Below are positions 8,921 to 18,351 of a stretch of 56,748 nucleotides of DNA, piece after piece. Numbering within the stretch: the stretch's first letter is position 1; each line of letters starts with the position of its first letter. A program made the translations under genes and the position numbers. Under the pieces are notes generated by a model. The model was not told the DNA's origin. It did no database searches and saw only the letters and a list, made by a program, of their open reading frames with translations. The stretch comes from Acidobacteriota bacterium (lineage in GTDB: Bacteria > Acidobacteriota > Terriglobia > Terriglobales > Acidobacteriaceae), in assembly GCA_025359885.1 (NCBI GenBank), contig JANYDG010000116.1:1-56748 (forward strand). Reading direction: 5' to 3'.

Positions 8921-10072
8921 ATGCGCACGAGAATACTTATTGTTTTGTTATTTCTGTTGATTCCATGTGTGTCTTCCATGCGGGCATTTGCCGCCAGGAA
9001 AACGAGTGTGTCAGAGCTTTCTCAGCTGCTGCAGAGCCTGCATGAGCAGAAGAAGACTGACGAGCAGGTTGCTGAGCAGTTGAAGAATGTGGAACCTGGT
9101 GAGCAGATCACGATGGCTGGGCTGAACCGGATGGCTGCAAATATTCCTGGCCCCCTGACGGTGGAGCAATTGACGATTCTGAAGAATATCAGCGCATTTC
9201 TACCGTTACCTGCCAGCGATGTACCAGCCCTTGCGGCGCCTGATGTTGCAGCTCAAAAGGCCCTGGTTGCCAAGATTGCCTCGTATGTCACGGGGGTCTT
9301 TGTGCATTTGCCTGATTTGACGGTTCAGAAGACGACCTTGCGTTTTTCGGATAATCCGAGCAGTTACATGCAGGATTTTAGAGTGGCCCAGGGAAATGGC
9401 ACATTGACTGGTGGCCCGTTGCGGAATGTGGTGGGCAACCATATCCGGTACCTTGGTCGGACTTCAGTGGTGGCGGAGAGCGCGGGTGGGGTGGAGCGGA
9501 TTGTTTCTGGTCAAAACAAGAAGGTCAATGACCCCCAGGGGCCGATTGCGTGGGGAGAGTTTGGCCCGATTCTTGGAATTCTCTTACAGGATGCTACGGC
9601 CAATGGGAGCCTTGGCTGGGCGCGATGGGATCAGATTGGTGGAAAGCAGGTCGCGGTCTTTTCTTTTTCAGTCGATCGCAAGAACTCTCACTACGCCGTG
9701 AACTATTGCTGTTTTCCCAATTACGACATGTCCGGGGGGCATATTGGTCCATCGCAGACGATTGTTGATTGGAAGCCTTTCAAGGCGAATGAGCCCTACC
9801 ATGGGGAGTTTTTTGTCGACCCGTTGAGTGGGATCGTGCTGCGCATGATGACGCAGATCGAGCCGAAGACGACCGATTTTGTGCATCAGGAAGACACGCG
9901 GGTGGATTATGCGCCTGCGGTTCTGGGTGGAAAGGCGTACATGTTGCCGATCTCTGCCACAGTTCTCACGAATGTAGTGATTACGGGTGAGGGCGGGGGG
10001 CAGAGTTATACGGAGGTTCGCTCGATTCTCGAATCGAGCTACTCGAAATACCAGCCGCTGGGGAGCAAGTGA
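8921..10072 (+). CDS. exported hypothetical protein with WGEFGP domain
   Basis: I do not recognise a named family in this 383-residue protein. Residues 1-24 form a signal peptide (MRTRILIVLLFLLIPCVSS, cut near AFA). The mature part begins with a helical segment (VSELSQLLQSLHEQ) and continues to a core with WGEFGPILGILLQD, WARWDQIGGKQVAVFSFSVDR and YHGEFFVDPLSGIVLRM. The same order of motifs occurs in the N-terminal 400 residues of the next gene, so the two are tandem paralogues. The core alternates like a beta-rich periplasmic domain. No catalytic motif is evident. It may be co-transcribed with the next gene (100-bp gap). Confidence 0.8.
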   Translation: MRTRILIVLLFLLIPCVSSMRAFAARKTSVSELSQLLQSLHEQKKTDEQVAEQLKNVEPGEQITMAGLNRMAANIPGPLTVEQLTILKNISAFLPLPASDVPALAAPDVAAQKALVAKIASYVTGVFVHLPDLTVQKTTLRFSDNPSSYMQDFRVAQGNGTLTGGPLRNVVGNHIRYLGRTSVVAESAGGVERIVSGQNKKVNDPQGPIAWGEFGPILGILLQDATANGSLGWARWDQIGGKQVAVFSFSVDRKNSHYAVNYCCFPNYDMSGGHIGPSQTIVDWKPFKANEPYHGEFFVDPLSGIVLRMMTQIEPKTTDFVHQEDTRVDYAPAVLGGKAYMLPISATVLTNVVITGEGGGQSYTEVRSILESSYSKYQPLGSK

Positions 10073-10172
10073 AGCTTGCTATGAATACGGAAGGCCTCAA
10101 CTAAATGGATTTGTCTGCCAGCCTGCGGGGGTTGTAGAGTGACGGTAGTACGGGAAATGGTGGTTTTGGGCA

Positions 10173-13100
10173 ATGCGAAATCGGTTGTTGCTGCTGTTGT
10201 TGCTTTTTTCCCTCGCCCAGGCTGCTGTGGCCGCCAAGAGGACGACGGTCGCCCAGTTGCGGAGCCTGCTGAGCGGGGCGCTTTCACTGCACCGGTCCGA
10301 TGATTTAGTTGCCCAGGAACTGGCGGGCGTTGAAGTAAGCGCACGGATCAACCGGTCGGTATTGACCGAGTTGCTTGCCGAGAGCCCTGGACCAAAGACA
10401 TCTCTGAAGATCAAAGTTCTGGCGGACGAATCGGCTTTTCTGGAACCTCCGGCGGAAGAAATACCGAATAGACCGGCGCCTGATCTTGCAACGCAGAAAG
10501 CGGTTCTCGCGCAAGCAGTTCATTATGTGGCGCGTGCATTGCCGACGCTGCCTGATTTTCTCGCGACGAGACGAACTGAGCACTACGATGACGCTCCATC
10601 TTCTTCGTCTCCAGGGGATAATGTCTCGCGGACCGGTTTCAATTTCAAGGGCGTATCTGAAACCTCGATAGCTTTTCGAGATGGGCGGGAAACGGATGAC
10701 CCGAGCGTGATTGCTGCCAGTTTAGCCACGTCACGAAAAGAGGCACATCCGGCAAAGGGGAAGGGCAAACCTTCTCCGGCTGAGACTGTACCCAGTAAAA
10801 GCATGGTTTCGTGGGGAGAGTTCGGTCCTATTCTGGGGTTGGTATTGGTGGATGCAGCCAAGGGAAAGCTGGGTTGGGCTCACTGGGAGATGCTGGACGG
10901 TAAGCAGGCTGCGGTGTTTCAGTTTTCAGTAGACCGGGCCATTTCGCACTACACGGTGCAGTACAAGCATGGTGGCAGAGGCGAGGTTGTGGGCAGCAGC
11001 TACGGGGCGAACGCTACTCTGCGGAAGAACGCAAACGGTCCCTCGGCCGGCATGGTGAGGGAAGAGGGCGATGTTACCCTGATGCGTCAGGCGACGGGAT
11101 ACCACGGCTATCTGACTGTTGACCCTGAAACCGGGACGATTCTGCGCATCTCGATCGAAGCTGATCTGCATCCGGACGACCCAATACTGCGCGCCGGGAT
11201 TTTAGTTGAGTATGGCCCGGTGAAGATCGGTGAGGCTACATACACGTGCCCAATCCACAGCGTGTCGGTTTCGGCTTCAAACGAGATGTACCAGCGAGGT
11301 CCATCAAGCGCCAGTTTTTCTATTACAAAGACGCAACTGAACAACGACGATTTTGTTGCTTATCGTCGTTTTGGGTCTGAGGCGACGCTGGTTCATGAGC
11401 CGCCTGCAGCGGAGGAGCCGGCGGGAAGCGCCCCGGGTGAGACAGGGGTGGTTGAAACGGCGACTGCTGCACCGGGAAGCGAGGCAGTTCATGAGCAAGC
11501 GGTGACACCGGCGGCGACAGAATCAGGGTCGAATGAGGCCGCCGTTATGGCGACCGCTCCGATGCCGGTTGTTTCGCCCTCCAGTGTTCCTTTGACCGCG
11601 GCTGAGCGTGAGGCGGACGAGGAAATTCTGGTTCGCGCAGTCAACGGGCTACCGGGTGCCGGGGAAGTGGCTGCCAGCAATGCGGCGGGAGCTGCGGGCT
11701 CGACGGAGGCGGGGACATTCACGCTGAAGGTGACGACGCGGCTGGTCGATATTGGCCTGATTGCCCTGGATAAACACGGCAAGCCTGTTTTGGATTTGAA
11801 GCAGGAAGACTTTGAGATTTTCGACAATGGTCGCAAACAGCAGGTGCGGGGATTTCATCATGCCGCGGCCGGGGCTGTTCAGGGGACTGACGCGGCTGTG
11901 CCTGTGCCGGAGCAGGAGACGTTCACCAACGGGGTGACGACGGTTCGCGAGGTGCAGGATGCTCCGGATATGTTGATTCTGCTGATGGATGAGAGCCACC
12001 TGGCTTTTCAGGATTTGAACCGGGCGCGGGGCGAGGTGTTGCGCTTTTTGAAGGCGACGCGGCCAACGTCGCGGGTGGCGCTGTATTCGATTGGGGAGCG
12101 CGGATTTCACATCATCCAGGACGTCACGCAGGATCATGAACTGGTGGCCAAAAAACTAGCTGCATGGATGCCGGATGCGAGTGCCGTAGCCCAGGCGCAG
12201 TCGCTGGAGCGGCGCAACAAGCAGCAGTTTGATACGGTGCGCAGTGTGCAGGACCTGAATTCCGTCAATGGCAATTCAATCGACGCGCCGGACACGATGC
12301 AGACGACCGATCCGCAGCTGATGCAGATGGGGGCGAATCCGCTGCGGGCTTCGCTTGAAGGGATGATGGCGTTGGCGCGGCATTTTGCGCCCGTAGCTGG
12401 GCATAAAAGCCTGGCATGGATTGCAGGCGATAGTGTGCTGGCGGATTGGGATAGCCAGGCGGTGGGCACGGAAAAGGGGCAAAAGTACCTGGAAGCCGCG
12501 ATGATGCACGCGCGGGAATCGCTGAACGAGGCGCATATTGCGCTGTACGTGGTGGATGCGTCTGCGCTGGAGGTCGGCGGCGTGGATGCTTCGCTGCAGA
12601 ATCGGAATGTGCAACTGAGCCAGGCGGCGCAGGATACAGCTTCTTTGAATGGAGGCTCAGTTTCGCGGGATGCGACGGCGGGGCGTATGACGGCGCAGAT
12701 GCAGCAGGATTTGCACGGAATTCAGGGGCCGGTGCGGCAACTGGCAGAGTCGACGGGTGGCAGGGCGGTGCGGCGAGGGGGCGACCTGAAGGCGACGCTG
12801 GACTCGATCGAGGATGATTCAGCTTCGTTGTACGAGATCAGTTTTGGGCCGGATTCTCAGGCGGATGGCAAGTTTCACACGCTGCTGGTGAAGATTCCCA
12901 GCCGCAAGGATGTGAAGCTGCGCTACCGTACCAGCTATCGATACGACGAGGAGCAATCGGCGAGCACGCGGCAGCGGTTTGAGCAGGCGGTATGGTCGCC
13001 ACAGGACCTGAAGGGGGTGCAGCTTACGGCCGAGGCGTTGCCGCCAGACAGTGCGGGAAAGTCAATGGTGAAGGTGCGGGTGGCCTTCCCAGGGCTTGAT

Positions 13101-13370
13101 TTGCATTTGGAAGAGGGCCGGTGGAAGGACCAGCTGTATATCTTCACTGTGCTGCGGGATGATGCGACGTCGAAGGCGCAGGTGGCGGGAGATACGCTGC
13201 GGGTTTCTCTGAAGCAGGCGACGTATGAGACGGGTATGCCGACGGGGATACCGTATCAGCATGCGGTGGCGGCGAATGCAAGGCTGGGGTCGGTGCGGAT
13301 TATTGTGGTGGATGGTAATTCTGGGCGGATGGGGTCGGTGACGCTGCCGGCTTCGGCTTTCAGGCCGTGA
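10173..13370 (+). CDS. exported fusion: WGEFGP domain plus VWFA-related acidobacterial domain
   Basis: This 1065-residue protein has a signal peptide (MRNRLLLLLLLFSLAQAAVA), then a region homologous to the preceding gene product (helical start TVAQLRSLL, WGEFGPILGLVLVD near residue 214, YHGYLTVDPETGTILRI). An Ala/Glu/Pro-rich linker follows (about 400-510). From about 516 comes the VWFA-related domain typical of acidobacteria (TLKVTTRLVDIGLIALD, KQEDFEIFDNG). The metal-site position reads LMDESHLAF, so the DxSxS motif is incomplete. It ends with a beta-rich domain after LKLRYRTSYRY. The role is unknown; exported adhesion or surface interaction is a guess. Confidence 0.82.
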   Translation: MRNRLLLLLLLFSLAQAAVAAKRTTVAQLRSLLSGALSLHRSDDLVAQELAGVEVSARINRSVLTELLAESPGPKTSLKIKVLADESAFLEPPAEEIPNRPAPDLATQKAVLAQAVHYVARALPTLPDFLATRRTEHYDDAPSSSSPGDNVSRTGFNFKGVSETSIAFRDGRETDDPSVIAASLATSRKEAHPAKGKGKPSPAETVPSKSMVSWGEFGPILGLVLVDAAKGKLGWAHWEMLDGKQAAVFQFSVDRAISHYTVQYKHGGRGEVVGSSYGANATLRKNANGPSAGMVREEGDVTLMRQATGYHGYLTVDPETGTILRISIEADLHPDDPILRAGILVEYGPVKIGEATYTCPIHSVSVSASNEMYQRGPSSASFSITKTQLNNDDFVAYRRFGSEATLVHEPPAAEEPAGSAPGETGVVETATAAPGSEAVHEQAVTPAATESGSNEAAVMATAPMPVVSPSSVPLTAAEREADEEILVRAVNGLPGAGEVAASNAAGAAGSTEAGTFTLKVTTRLVDIGLIALDKHGKPVLDLKQEDFEIFDNGRKQQVRGFHHAAAGAVQGTDAAVPVPEQETFTNGVTTVREVQDAPDMLILLMDESHLAFQDLNRARGEVLRFLKATRPTSRVALYSIGERGFHIIQDVTQDHELVAKKLAAWMPDASAVAQAQSLERRNKQQFDTVRSVQDLNSVNGNSIDAPDTMQTTDPQLMQMGANPLRASLEGMMALARHFAPVAGHKSLAWIAGDSVLADWDSQAVGTEKGQKYLEAAMMHARESLNEAHIALYVVDASALEVGGVDASLQNRNVQLSQAAQDTASLNGGSVSRDATAGRMTAQMQQDLHGIQGPVRQLAESTGGRAVRRGGDLKATLDSIEDDSASLYEISFGPDSQADGKFHTLLVKIPSRKDVKLRYRTSYRYDEEQSASTRQRFEQAVWSPQDLKGVQLTAEALPPDSAGKSMVKVRVAFPGLDLHLEEGRWKDQLYIFTVLRDDATSKAQVAGDTLRVSLKQATYETGMPTGIPYQHAVAANARLGSVRIIVVDGNSGRMGSVTLPASAFRP

Positions 13371-13379
13371 AAGGCCGGT

Positions 13380-13437
13380 GTGAGTGTGAAGTGTGAAGGG
13401 CAAAAGCAGGTGCTTGGCTTGGCTGAGGATGACAAAT
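13380..13437. repeat. dispersed repeat GTGTGAAGTGTGA...GAGGATGACAAA
   Basis: The segment GTGTGAGTGTGAAGTGTGAA, then a GGCAA(A/C)AGC stretch and GAGGATGACAAAT, recurs in a closely related form right after dnaJ (21720-21772). Both copies lie immediately downstream of a stop codon. This suggests a mobile or transcription-end-associated element rather than chance. Confidence 0.65.
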
Positions 13438-13472
13438 CTGCATGATTTGGGTTGGCGGTTGATGCGATTTTT

Positions 13473-13784
13473 CTAGCGGTCGATTTCGTCGAGCATGCCT
13501 TGCATTTCGCTCAGGGCGTGGTTGTTGCCTGTGCGGCGGGCGCTGGCGATGCCGTCGTTGAGTTTGGCGATGGCTTCGGGGATGCGTTCGGCGTTGGCCA
13601 GGGCCTGGGCGGCCATGAAATAGCCGGCGGTGTAGTCGGGATGCGTCGAGAGGAGGGTTTCGAACTCGGCGAGACCGGTTTCGAGGTGGCCGCTGTTGAC
13701 GAACTCCAGGGCGAGGCCGTAGCGGGCGAAGGCGTTGTTGGGGTCCATGGTGAGAATTTCTTTAAGGCCTGCGATTTTGTCCAT
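13473..13784 (-). CDS. small tetratricopeptide-repeat protein
   Basis: This 103-residue protein consists of about two and a half TPR helices pairs: NNAFARYGLALEFVNSGHLETGLAEFETLLSTHPDY and AGYFMAAQALANAERIPEAIAKLNDGI. It is cytoplasmic, with no signal peptide. The start was moved 108 codons in from the longest frame, because AGGGGA lies 6 nt before this ATG and the upstream translation has no TPR character. It is divergent from the thioesterase gene. TPR proteins are adaptors; the partner is unknown. Confidence 0.82.
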   Translation of the reverse strand: MDKIAGLKEILTMDPNNAFARYGLALEFVNSGHLETGLAEFETLLSTHPDYTAGYFMAAQALANAERIPEAIAKLNDGIASARRTGNNHALSEMQGMLDEIDR

Positions 13785-13944
13785 TTGGTCCCCTGGTTGG
13801 ATCGATTGTTGAGCAGAATTGGTACGGCTGATTTGCGAAATTGCGGCCGATTGCTGACACTGAATGCAGAATGTTGATTCTGGCACAGTTTCTGAGACTA
13901 GTTTATCCGGTGCAGGCGCAATACAGGCACAACGAGGTATCACC

Positions 13945-14523
13945 ATGACCCAGACCGAGATTGGTTCAATACAGCCCGAGGCCAGTGTTGCGGCCAGGCC
14001 CGTTTCACGAACCGTGGCGGAGTCGCAATCTGAAATGACCGAACTGATTTTGCCCAATGATGCGAATACGCTGGGGAACCTGCTGGGCGGGCGGCTGATG
14101 CACTTCATTGATCTGGTGGGTGCGATGGCGGCGTACCGACATTCGCGGACGCATGTGGTGACGGCTGCGATGGACCATATTGACTTTATTCAACCGGTGC
14201 ATGTGGGCGACTTGTTGATATTGAAGTCGTGTGTGAACCGGGCGTTTTCGAAGTCGCTTGAGGTGGGTGTGAAGGTCTGGACGGAGAATACGCAGGCGGG
14301 TGTGTACCGGCATGTGGCGAGCGCTTACCTGGTGTTTGTGGCGATTGACCGGCAGGGAAATCCGGTGACGGTGCCGCAGTTGACGCCGGAGACGGGAGAC
14401 GAGCATCGCCGCTACGAAGGGGCGCTGCGGCGGCGGCAGAACCGTGAAATGGAGTCGGAGCGGCGCAAGCGGGCGAAGCTGGCTCCGGTGGGGGTGGGGA
14501 GTGTGCGGCCGGGGAAGAGCTGA
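13945..14523 (+). CDS. acyl-CoA thioesterase, hotdog fold
   Basis: The 192-residue protein shows the YciA/BACH-type hotdog motif N-x-GNLLGGRLMHFIDLVGAMAA, with the catalytic Asp in HFID, followed by HVVTAAMDHIDFIQPVHVGDLL and a second core VWTENTQAGVYRHVASAYLVFVAID. It hydrolyses acyl-CoA to free acid and CoA; chain preference is not visible. The ATG has AGG 9 nt upstream and lies 27 codons inside the longest open frame. The C-terminal 45 residues are highly basic (RRRQNREMESERRKRAK), beyond the fold. Confidence 0.88.
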   Translation: MTQTEIGSIQPEASVAARPVSRTVAESQSEMTELILPNDANTLGNLLGGRLMHFIDLVGAMAAYRHSRTHVVTAAMDHIDFIQPVHVGDLLILKSCVNRAFSKSLEVGVKVWTENTQAGVYRHVASAYLVFVAIDRQGNPVTVPQLTPETGDEHRRYEGALRRRQNREMESERRKRAKLAPVGVGSVRPGKS

Positions 14524-14524
14524 A

Positions 14525-14558
14525 GGTCAGGGGTCAGGGGTCAGGGGTCAGGGGTCAG
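14525..14558. repeat. heptamer tandem repeat GGGTCAG
   Basis: GGTCAG is followed by four exact GGGTCAG units, directly after the thioesterase stop codon. A related degenerate run (GGGGTTCAGGGGTCAGGGG) lies near 6660-6678 before the VWA gene. It is a simple-sequence tract with no visible coding or hairpin role. Confidence 0.9.
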
Positions 14559-14652
14559 AAGAGCAACAGCTGATTCGCTGCGGGAATGAGCGATTGAGGG
14601 CTGGCGGCTAGAATAATCAGGTAGACGTTCGAAGGGCTAAGGGTACACGCAC

Positions 14653-15486
14653 ATGGCAGCAGGACATGGAATTCCTCCGGCGCCGCTTCCGCTTCCGGGA
14701 GTGGGCAAGATTATTGCAGTTGGTTCAGGCAAGGGCGGGGTGGGCAAAACCACAGTGGCTGTCAACCTGGCAATCGCACTGGCGCGCATGGGCAACAAGG
14801 TCGGCCTGATTGACGCCGACATTTATGGGCCGAATATTCCGCTGATGATGGGATCGAGCCAGCAGCCGAAGGTGGGGCCGAGCAACCAGATTGAGCCGAA
14901 CTTTACGCATGGCGTGAAGACGATCTCGATTGGCTACATTTCGCCGGGCGACAAGCCGATGGTGATGCGGGGGCCGATGCTGCACCAGATTATCCGGCAG
15001 TTTTTGCAGCAAGTGGAGTGGGGCGAACTGGACTACCTGATCGTGGACCTGCCGCCGGGCACGGGCGATGTGGTGATTTCGCTGGTGCAGACGGTGCCGC
15101 TGACGGGGGCGGTGGTGGTTTCGACGCCGAGCGATGTGGCGCTGCAGGATGCGCGGAAGGCGCTCGAAATGTTTGCCCAGGTGAACGTCGAGGTGCTGGG
15201 AATCGTCGAAAACATGAGCCACTTTACGTGCCCGCATTGCAGCGAGATTATCGACATTTTCTCGAAGGGCGGAGCGGAGCGGACGGCGACGCAGTTCAAT
15301 GTGCCGTTTCTGGGTTCGATTGAGTTGGTCTCGGCGATTCGCGAGGGCGGGGATCGTGGGATGCCGGTGGCGCTGGCGGGACCGGATTCGCTGGAGGCGG
15401 CTGAGTTTTACGCGATTGCGCGGAATGTGATTGCGCGGGCTGAGGCTGCGGCGGCGAAGAGCGGCGAGGTTATCGAGATCAGTTAA
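14653..15486 (+). CDS. mrp: Mrp/ApbC-type Fe-S cluster carrier ATPase
   Basis: This 277-residue P-loop ATPase carries the deviant Walker A motif GSGKGGVGKTT (24-34), the switch region IDADIYGPNIP, IVDLPPGTGDV and the cluster-binding pair C193-PH-C196. It is known to bind and deliver 4Fe-4S clusters. It lacks the N-terminal MIP18/DUF59 domain found in many bacterial Mrp proteins and begins almost at the P-loop, so it is the short NBP35-like form. The ATG has AAGGG upstream. Transcription ends at a hairpin about 25 bp past the stop. Confidence 0.92.
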   Translation: MAAGHGIPPAPLPLPGVGKIIAVGSGKGGVGKTTVAVNLAIALARMGNKVGLIDADIYGPNIPLMMGSSQQPKVGPSNQIEPNFTHGVKTISIGYISPGDKPMVMRGPMLHQIIRQFLQQVEWGELDYLIVDLPPGTGDVVISLVQTVPLTGAVVVSTPSDVALQDARKALEMFAQVNVEVLGIVENMSHFTCPHCSEIIDIFSKGGAERTATQFNVPFLGSIELVSAIREGGDRGMPVALAGPDSLEAAEFYAIARNVIARAEAAAAKSGEVIEIS

Positions 15487-15508
15487 CGAGGGAGTGGGGA
15501 GCAGGGAG

Positions 15509-15540
15509 TAGGGACTGGCCAAGGCTGGTCCCTATTCTTA
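15509..15540. terminator. terminator between converging mrp and DUF1684 genes
   Basis: TAGGGACTGGCC (15509-15520) can pair with GGCTGGTCCCTA (15523-15534), with two G-U pairs in RNA. TTCTTATTT follows on the forward strand. It lies between converging genes and probably serves mrp. Confidence 0.7.
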
Positions 15541-16518
15541 TTTGGAGTAGCGTTGCTCGCCGGCTGGGATGGGGATTGCGAGGCGGTTGATGTAGGGCGG
15601 GAGGGGGCAGGTGGCGTAGGGGGTGTAGGCGCAGGGTGGGTTTTGCAGGCGGTTGAAGTCGAGGGTAAGTGTGCCGGGCTGATCGAGGCCGTGGTCGGGT
15701 ATTTCTGCGTAGAGGAAGCGGGCGGACTGGTAGGTGGTGGTCTTGCTGGTGGCGTCGCGGAGGATGAAGAAGAGCTGCTTTGCGTTGGGGTCTTCGAGGA
15801 CTGGTTCGAGCTGGATGGTTTTGCCGTCGAGGGTGAATTCGGCGAGGCCGGGGGCGGTGAGATCGAGGGAGGTGCCGAGGACGGTGGGGATTTTTTCCTG
15901 ATGCGGAGGAGTGAATGGAATCCAGCGAGCGGTGAGGCGGAAGCGTGGGTCGGGCGCGTACCAGTGCAATCCGCGAAAGCTGGTGCGGGTGGGGGATTCA
16001 GCGTCTTTGATGCGCAGGGCGTAGCGGTCGCCGCGATGGAGCACGACAAAGGAGAAGTTGTCATGGGTGAGCAGACTGGGGTGGGTGTCGTCGGGCTGGA
16101 TGGGCCCTTCCTGCGCGGACTGGCCGTTGACGAGGAAGTGGGCGGGGAAGCCGGCGGGAAGGGCACCCTGGGGGGCGAGTAGTTTGAGCTGGGCGCCCTG
16201 AACGTCGATTACCGCCAGATGCTGAGGTGCCTGGCCTTTGAGACGGATGTCGTTGTCTGGGGCAAGCCCGATGGAGTTGCGGCCTGGCTTGAGCCACTCC
16301 AGACCAACCAGGGTGAGCCAGCCGTCGGGGGCGGAGAGGGTGTGGGCGCGCTGGATACGCCAATCCAGCAGATCTTTTGAGTCGCTTGAGGCTGGGACTG
16401 CGGAAGCCGCTCTTTTGTGTGGCGCAGCCAGGGATGGAAGGGTGAGCAATGCCGCGATGCCCATCCATGGAATCAGGTGTTTCAGGGGGCAATACAGGGA
16501 AGAAAGAGGCCGTATCAT
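15538..16518 (-). CDS. DUF1684-family protein, probably exported
   Basis: This 326-residue protein ends with the DUF1684 signature: FILRDATSKTTTYQSARFLYA, then LDFNRLQNPPCAYTPYATCP, LPPYINRLAIPIPAGEQRYS. The N-terminus is hydrophobic (IPWMGIAALLTLPSLAAP) and fits a signal peptide. The family is widespread in Acidobacteria and Bacteroidetes, and its function is unknown. Two near starts exist; I chose the ATG over a TTG three codons upstream, and neither has a clear ribosome-binding site. It lies 48 bp after the glucosidase gene on the same strand, so the two are probably co-transcribed. Confidence 0.83.
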   Translation of the reverse strand: MIRPLSSLYCPLKHLIPWMGIAALLTLPSLAAPHKRAASAVPASSDSKDLLDWRIQRAHTLSAPDGWLTLVGLEWLKPGRNSIGLAPDNDIRLKGQAPQHLAVIDVQGAQLKLLAPQGALPAGFPAHFLVNGQSAQEGPIQPDDTHPSLLTHDNFSFVVLHRGDRYALRIKDAESPTRTSFRGLHWYAPDPRFRLTARWIPFTPPHQEKIPTVLGTSLDLTAPGLAEFTLDGKTIQLEPVLEDPNAKQLFFILRDATSKTTTYQSARFLYAEIPDHGLDQPGTLTLDFNRLQNPPCAYTPYATCPLPPYINRLAIPIPAGEQRYSK

Positions 16519-16566
16519 GCTTTTCAAGATACGCTATCTTTGGCCTCTTGCTGTTGGTTGCATGGC

Positions 16567-18351
16567 TTATTGCTTGTAGATGCGTGCCTCCCAGGGGGCC
16601 AATTGCAGTGTTTTGCCGCCCTTTTCGTGGCCGGCGAGGTTGCCAATGACGAGGTGCAAAGCCTTCATGCGGGAGGGCAACGAGTAGTCGGCCGGCATGG
16701 CGGAGAAGTTGAGAATGACGAGGTAGCTTGCTTTACCGAGCTTACGGGTATAGGCGAAGATGGTCGCGCTGTTGGGATCGAGATCTTTGAAGTCGCCGTA
16801 GATGAGCGCTGGTGTCCTGGCTCGCAGCGCGATCATCTGCTGGTAGTAGTGATAGACCGAGTTAGGATCGGCTGTCTCCTGGGCGGCATTGATTTCAGCG
16901 TAGTTAGGATTGACGGCGAGCCAGGTCTTATCGCCGGAGGTGAATCCGGCGTGGGGTGAGTTATCCCATTGCATGGGAGTCCGCGCATTATCCCGGCTGG
17001 TGTGGGTGATGTTGGCGAGGAAGAGCTCCTTACTCACTTTGCCGGGGATGACCAGTTCTTTCCACTTATTCAGAACTTCAATGTCGTTGAAGTCTTCGAT
17101 GCCTTTGAAGGGGTAGTTGGTCATACCGAGTTCGTCCCCCTGGTAGACGAAGGGCGTGCCCTTGAGGGTGAAAAGCAAGGTTGCGAGGAGCTTTGCCGAG
17201 GGGACGCGATAGGCCGCAGAGTCATCGCCGAAACTTGATACCAGGCGGGGATTATCGTGGTTGGACAAAAAGACCGTGTTCCAACTGTGGATATCGAGCT
17301 TGTGGTCCTGTTCGGAGTAGATTGCTTTGAGCTCGGGCAGGGTCCATTGCTTGAATCTTCCATTGTCCTGATCAAGGCGGACGGCGGAAAAATTGAAGAC
17401 CATGTTGAGCTCATTGCGGCGTTCATCGACGAGGGAAGGGGTCTGGTCGAGTGTAACTCCGAAGGCCTCGCCTACGGTCATTACATCGTATTTGCTCAGG
17501 ACTTTTGTATTCATTTCCTGGAGGTATTCATGGAGGCGGGGGCCCATGGCGAATTTGAATTCAGGATGGGCTAACTGCGAAGTGGTGAGGTCAGGGAAGC
17601 TCTGGTCTTTAGAGATGAAGGGGATAACATCCATGCGGAATCCGTCGACGCCTTTGTCGAGCCAGAACTTCATCAGGTCGTAGACTTCGTTGCGGAGTTT
17701 TGGGTTTTCCCAGTTGAGGTCGGGCTGCTTTTCGGCAAAGTAATGCAGGTAGTATTCGCCGGTGGTGGGGTCTAACTTCCAGGCTGAGCCGGAGAAGAAG
17801 GAGGTCCAGTTATTGGGTTCTTTGCCGTCTTTGCCGGGCCGCCAGATGTAGTAGTCGCGGTAGGGATTGCTTTTGCTGCTACGGCTCTCGACGAACCACT
17901 GGTGCTCGTCGCTGGAGTGGTTTACGACGAGGTCGAGTACGAGTTTCATGTGGCGCTGCTTGACGGCCTTCAGGAGGGCATCGAAGTCATCCATGGTTCC
18001 GAATTCAGCCATAACTTTGCGGTAATTGCGAATGTCGTAGCCGTTGTCTGCATTGGGCGAGTCGTAGTGGGGACTTAGCCAGATGACGCTGACGCCGAGG
18101 TTTTTGAGATAGTCGAGGCGGGTGGTGATGCCTTTGAGATCGCCGATGCCATCGTTGTTTGAATCCTGAAAGGAGCGGGGATAGATTTGATAGACCACGG
18201 CCTCCTTCCACCATTTGCGATGATAACCATTTTCAGTAACCGGGTCAGATTGCGCAGTTGGTGATTGTGCGGCGGCGGTCAGGGTGGGTGGCATGAGCGG
18301 AAGACAGGCGAGCGGGATTGCGGCGAGGAGCAGCGCGCAGTGCAGTTTCAA
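16567..18351 (-). CDS. exported GH13 alpha-glucosidase / oligo-1,6-glucosidase
   Basis: This 594-residue protein has a signal peptide (MKLHCALLLAAIPLACLPLM) and a GH13 barrel: YQIYPRSFQDSNNDGIGDLKGI, LDLVVNHSSDEHQWF, GVDGFRMDVI (nucleophile Asp), VGEAFGV (acid/base Glu) and LSNHDNPRLV (third Asp). This order fits the oligo-1,6-glucosidase/alpha-glucosidase group, acting on short alpha-glucans outside the cytoplasm. The start is TTG: GGAGG sits 6 nt upstream and the signal peptide begins right there. ATG codons further upstream would add a non-hydrophobic extension. The final 80 residues form the usual beta-domain. Confidence 0.88.
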   Translation of the reverse strand: MKLHCALLLAAIPLACLPLMPPTLTAAAQSPTAQSDPVTENGYHRKWWKEAVVYQIYPRSFQDSNNDGIGDLKGITTRLDYLKNLGVSVIWLSPHYDSPNADNGYDIRNYRKVMAEFGTMDDFDALLKAVKQRHMKLVLDLVVNHSSDEHQWFVESRSSKSNPYRDYYIWRPGKDGKEPNNWTSFFSGSAWKLDPTTGEYYLHYFAEKQPDLNWENPKLRNEVYDLMKFWLDKGVDGFRMDVIPFISKDQSFPDLTTSQLAHPEFKFAMGPRLHEYLQEMNTKVLSKYDVMTVGEAFGVTLDQTPSLVDERRNELNMVFNFSAVRLDQDNGRFKQWTLPELKAIYSEQDHKLDIHSWNTVFLSNHDNPRLVSSFGDDSAAYRVPSAKLLATLLFTLKGTPFVYQGDELGMTNYPFKGIEDFNDIEVLNKWKELVIPGKVSKELFLANITHTSRDNARTPMQWDNSPHAGFTSGDKTWLAVNPNYAEINAAQETADPNSVYHYYQQMIALRARTPALIYGDFKDLDPNSATIFAYTRKLGKASYLVILNFSAMPADYSLPSRMKALHLVIGNLAGHEKGGKTLQLAPWEARIYKQ

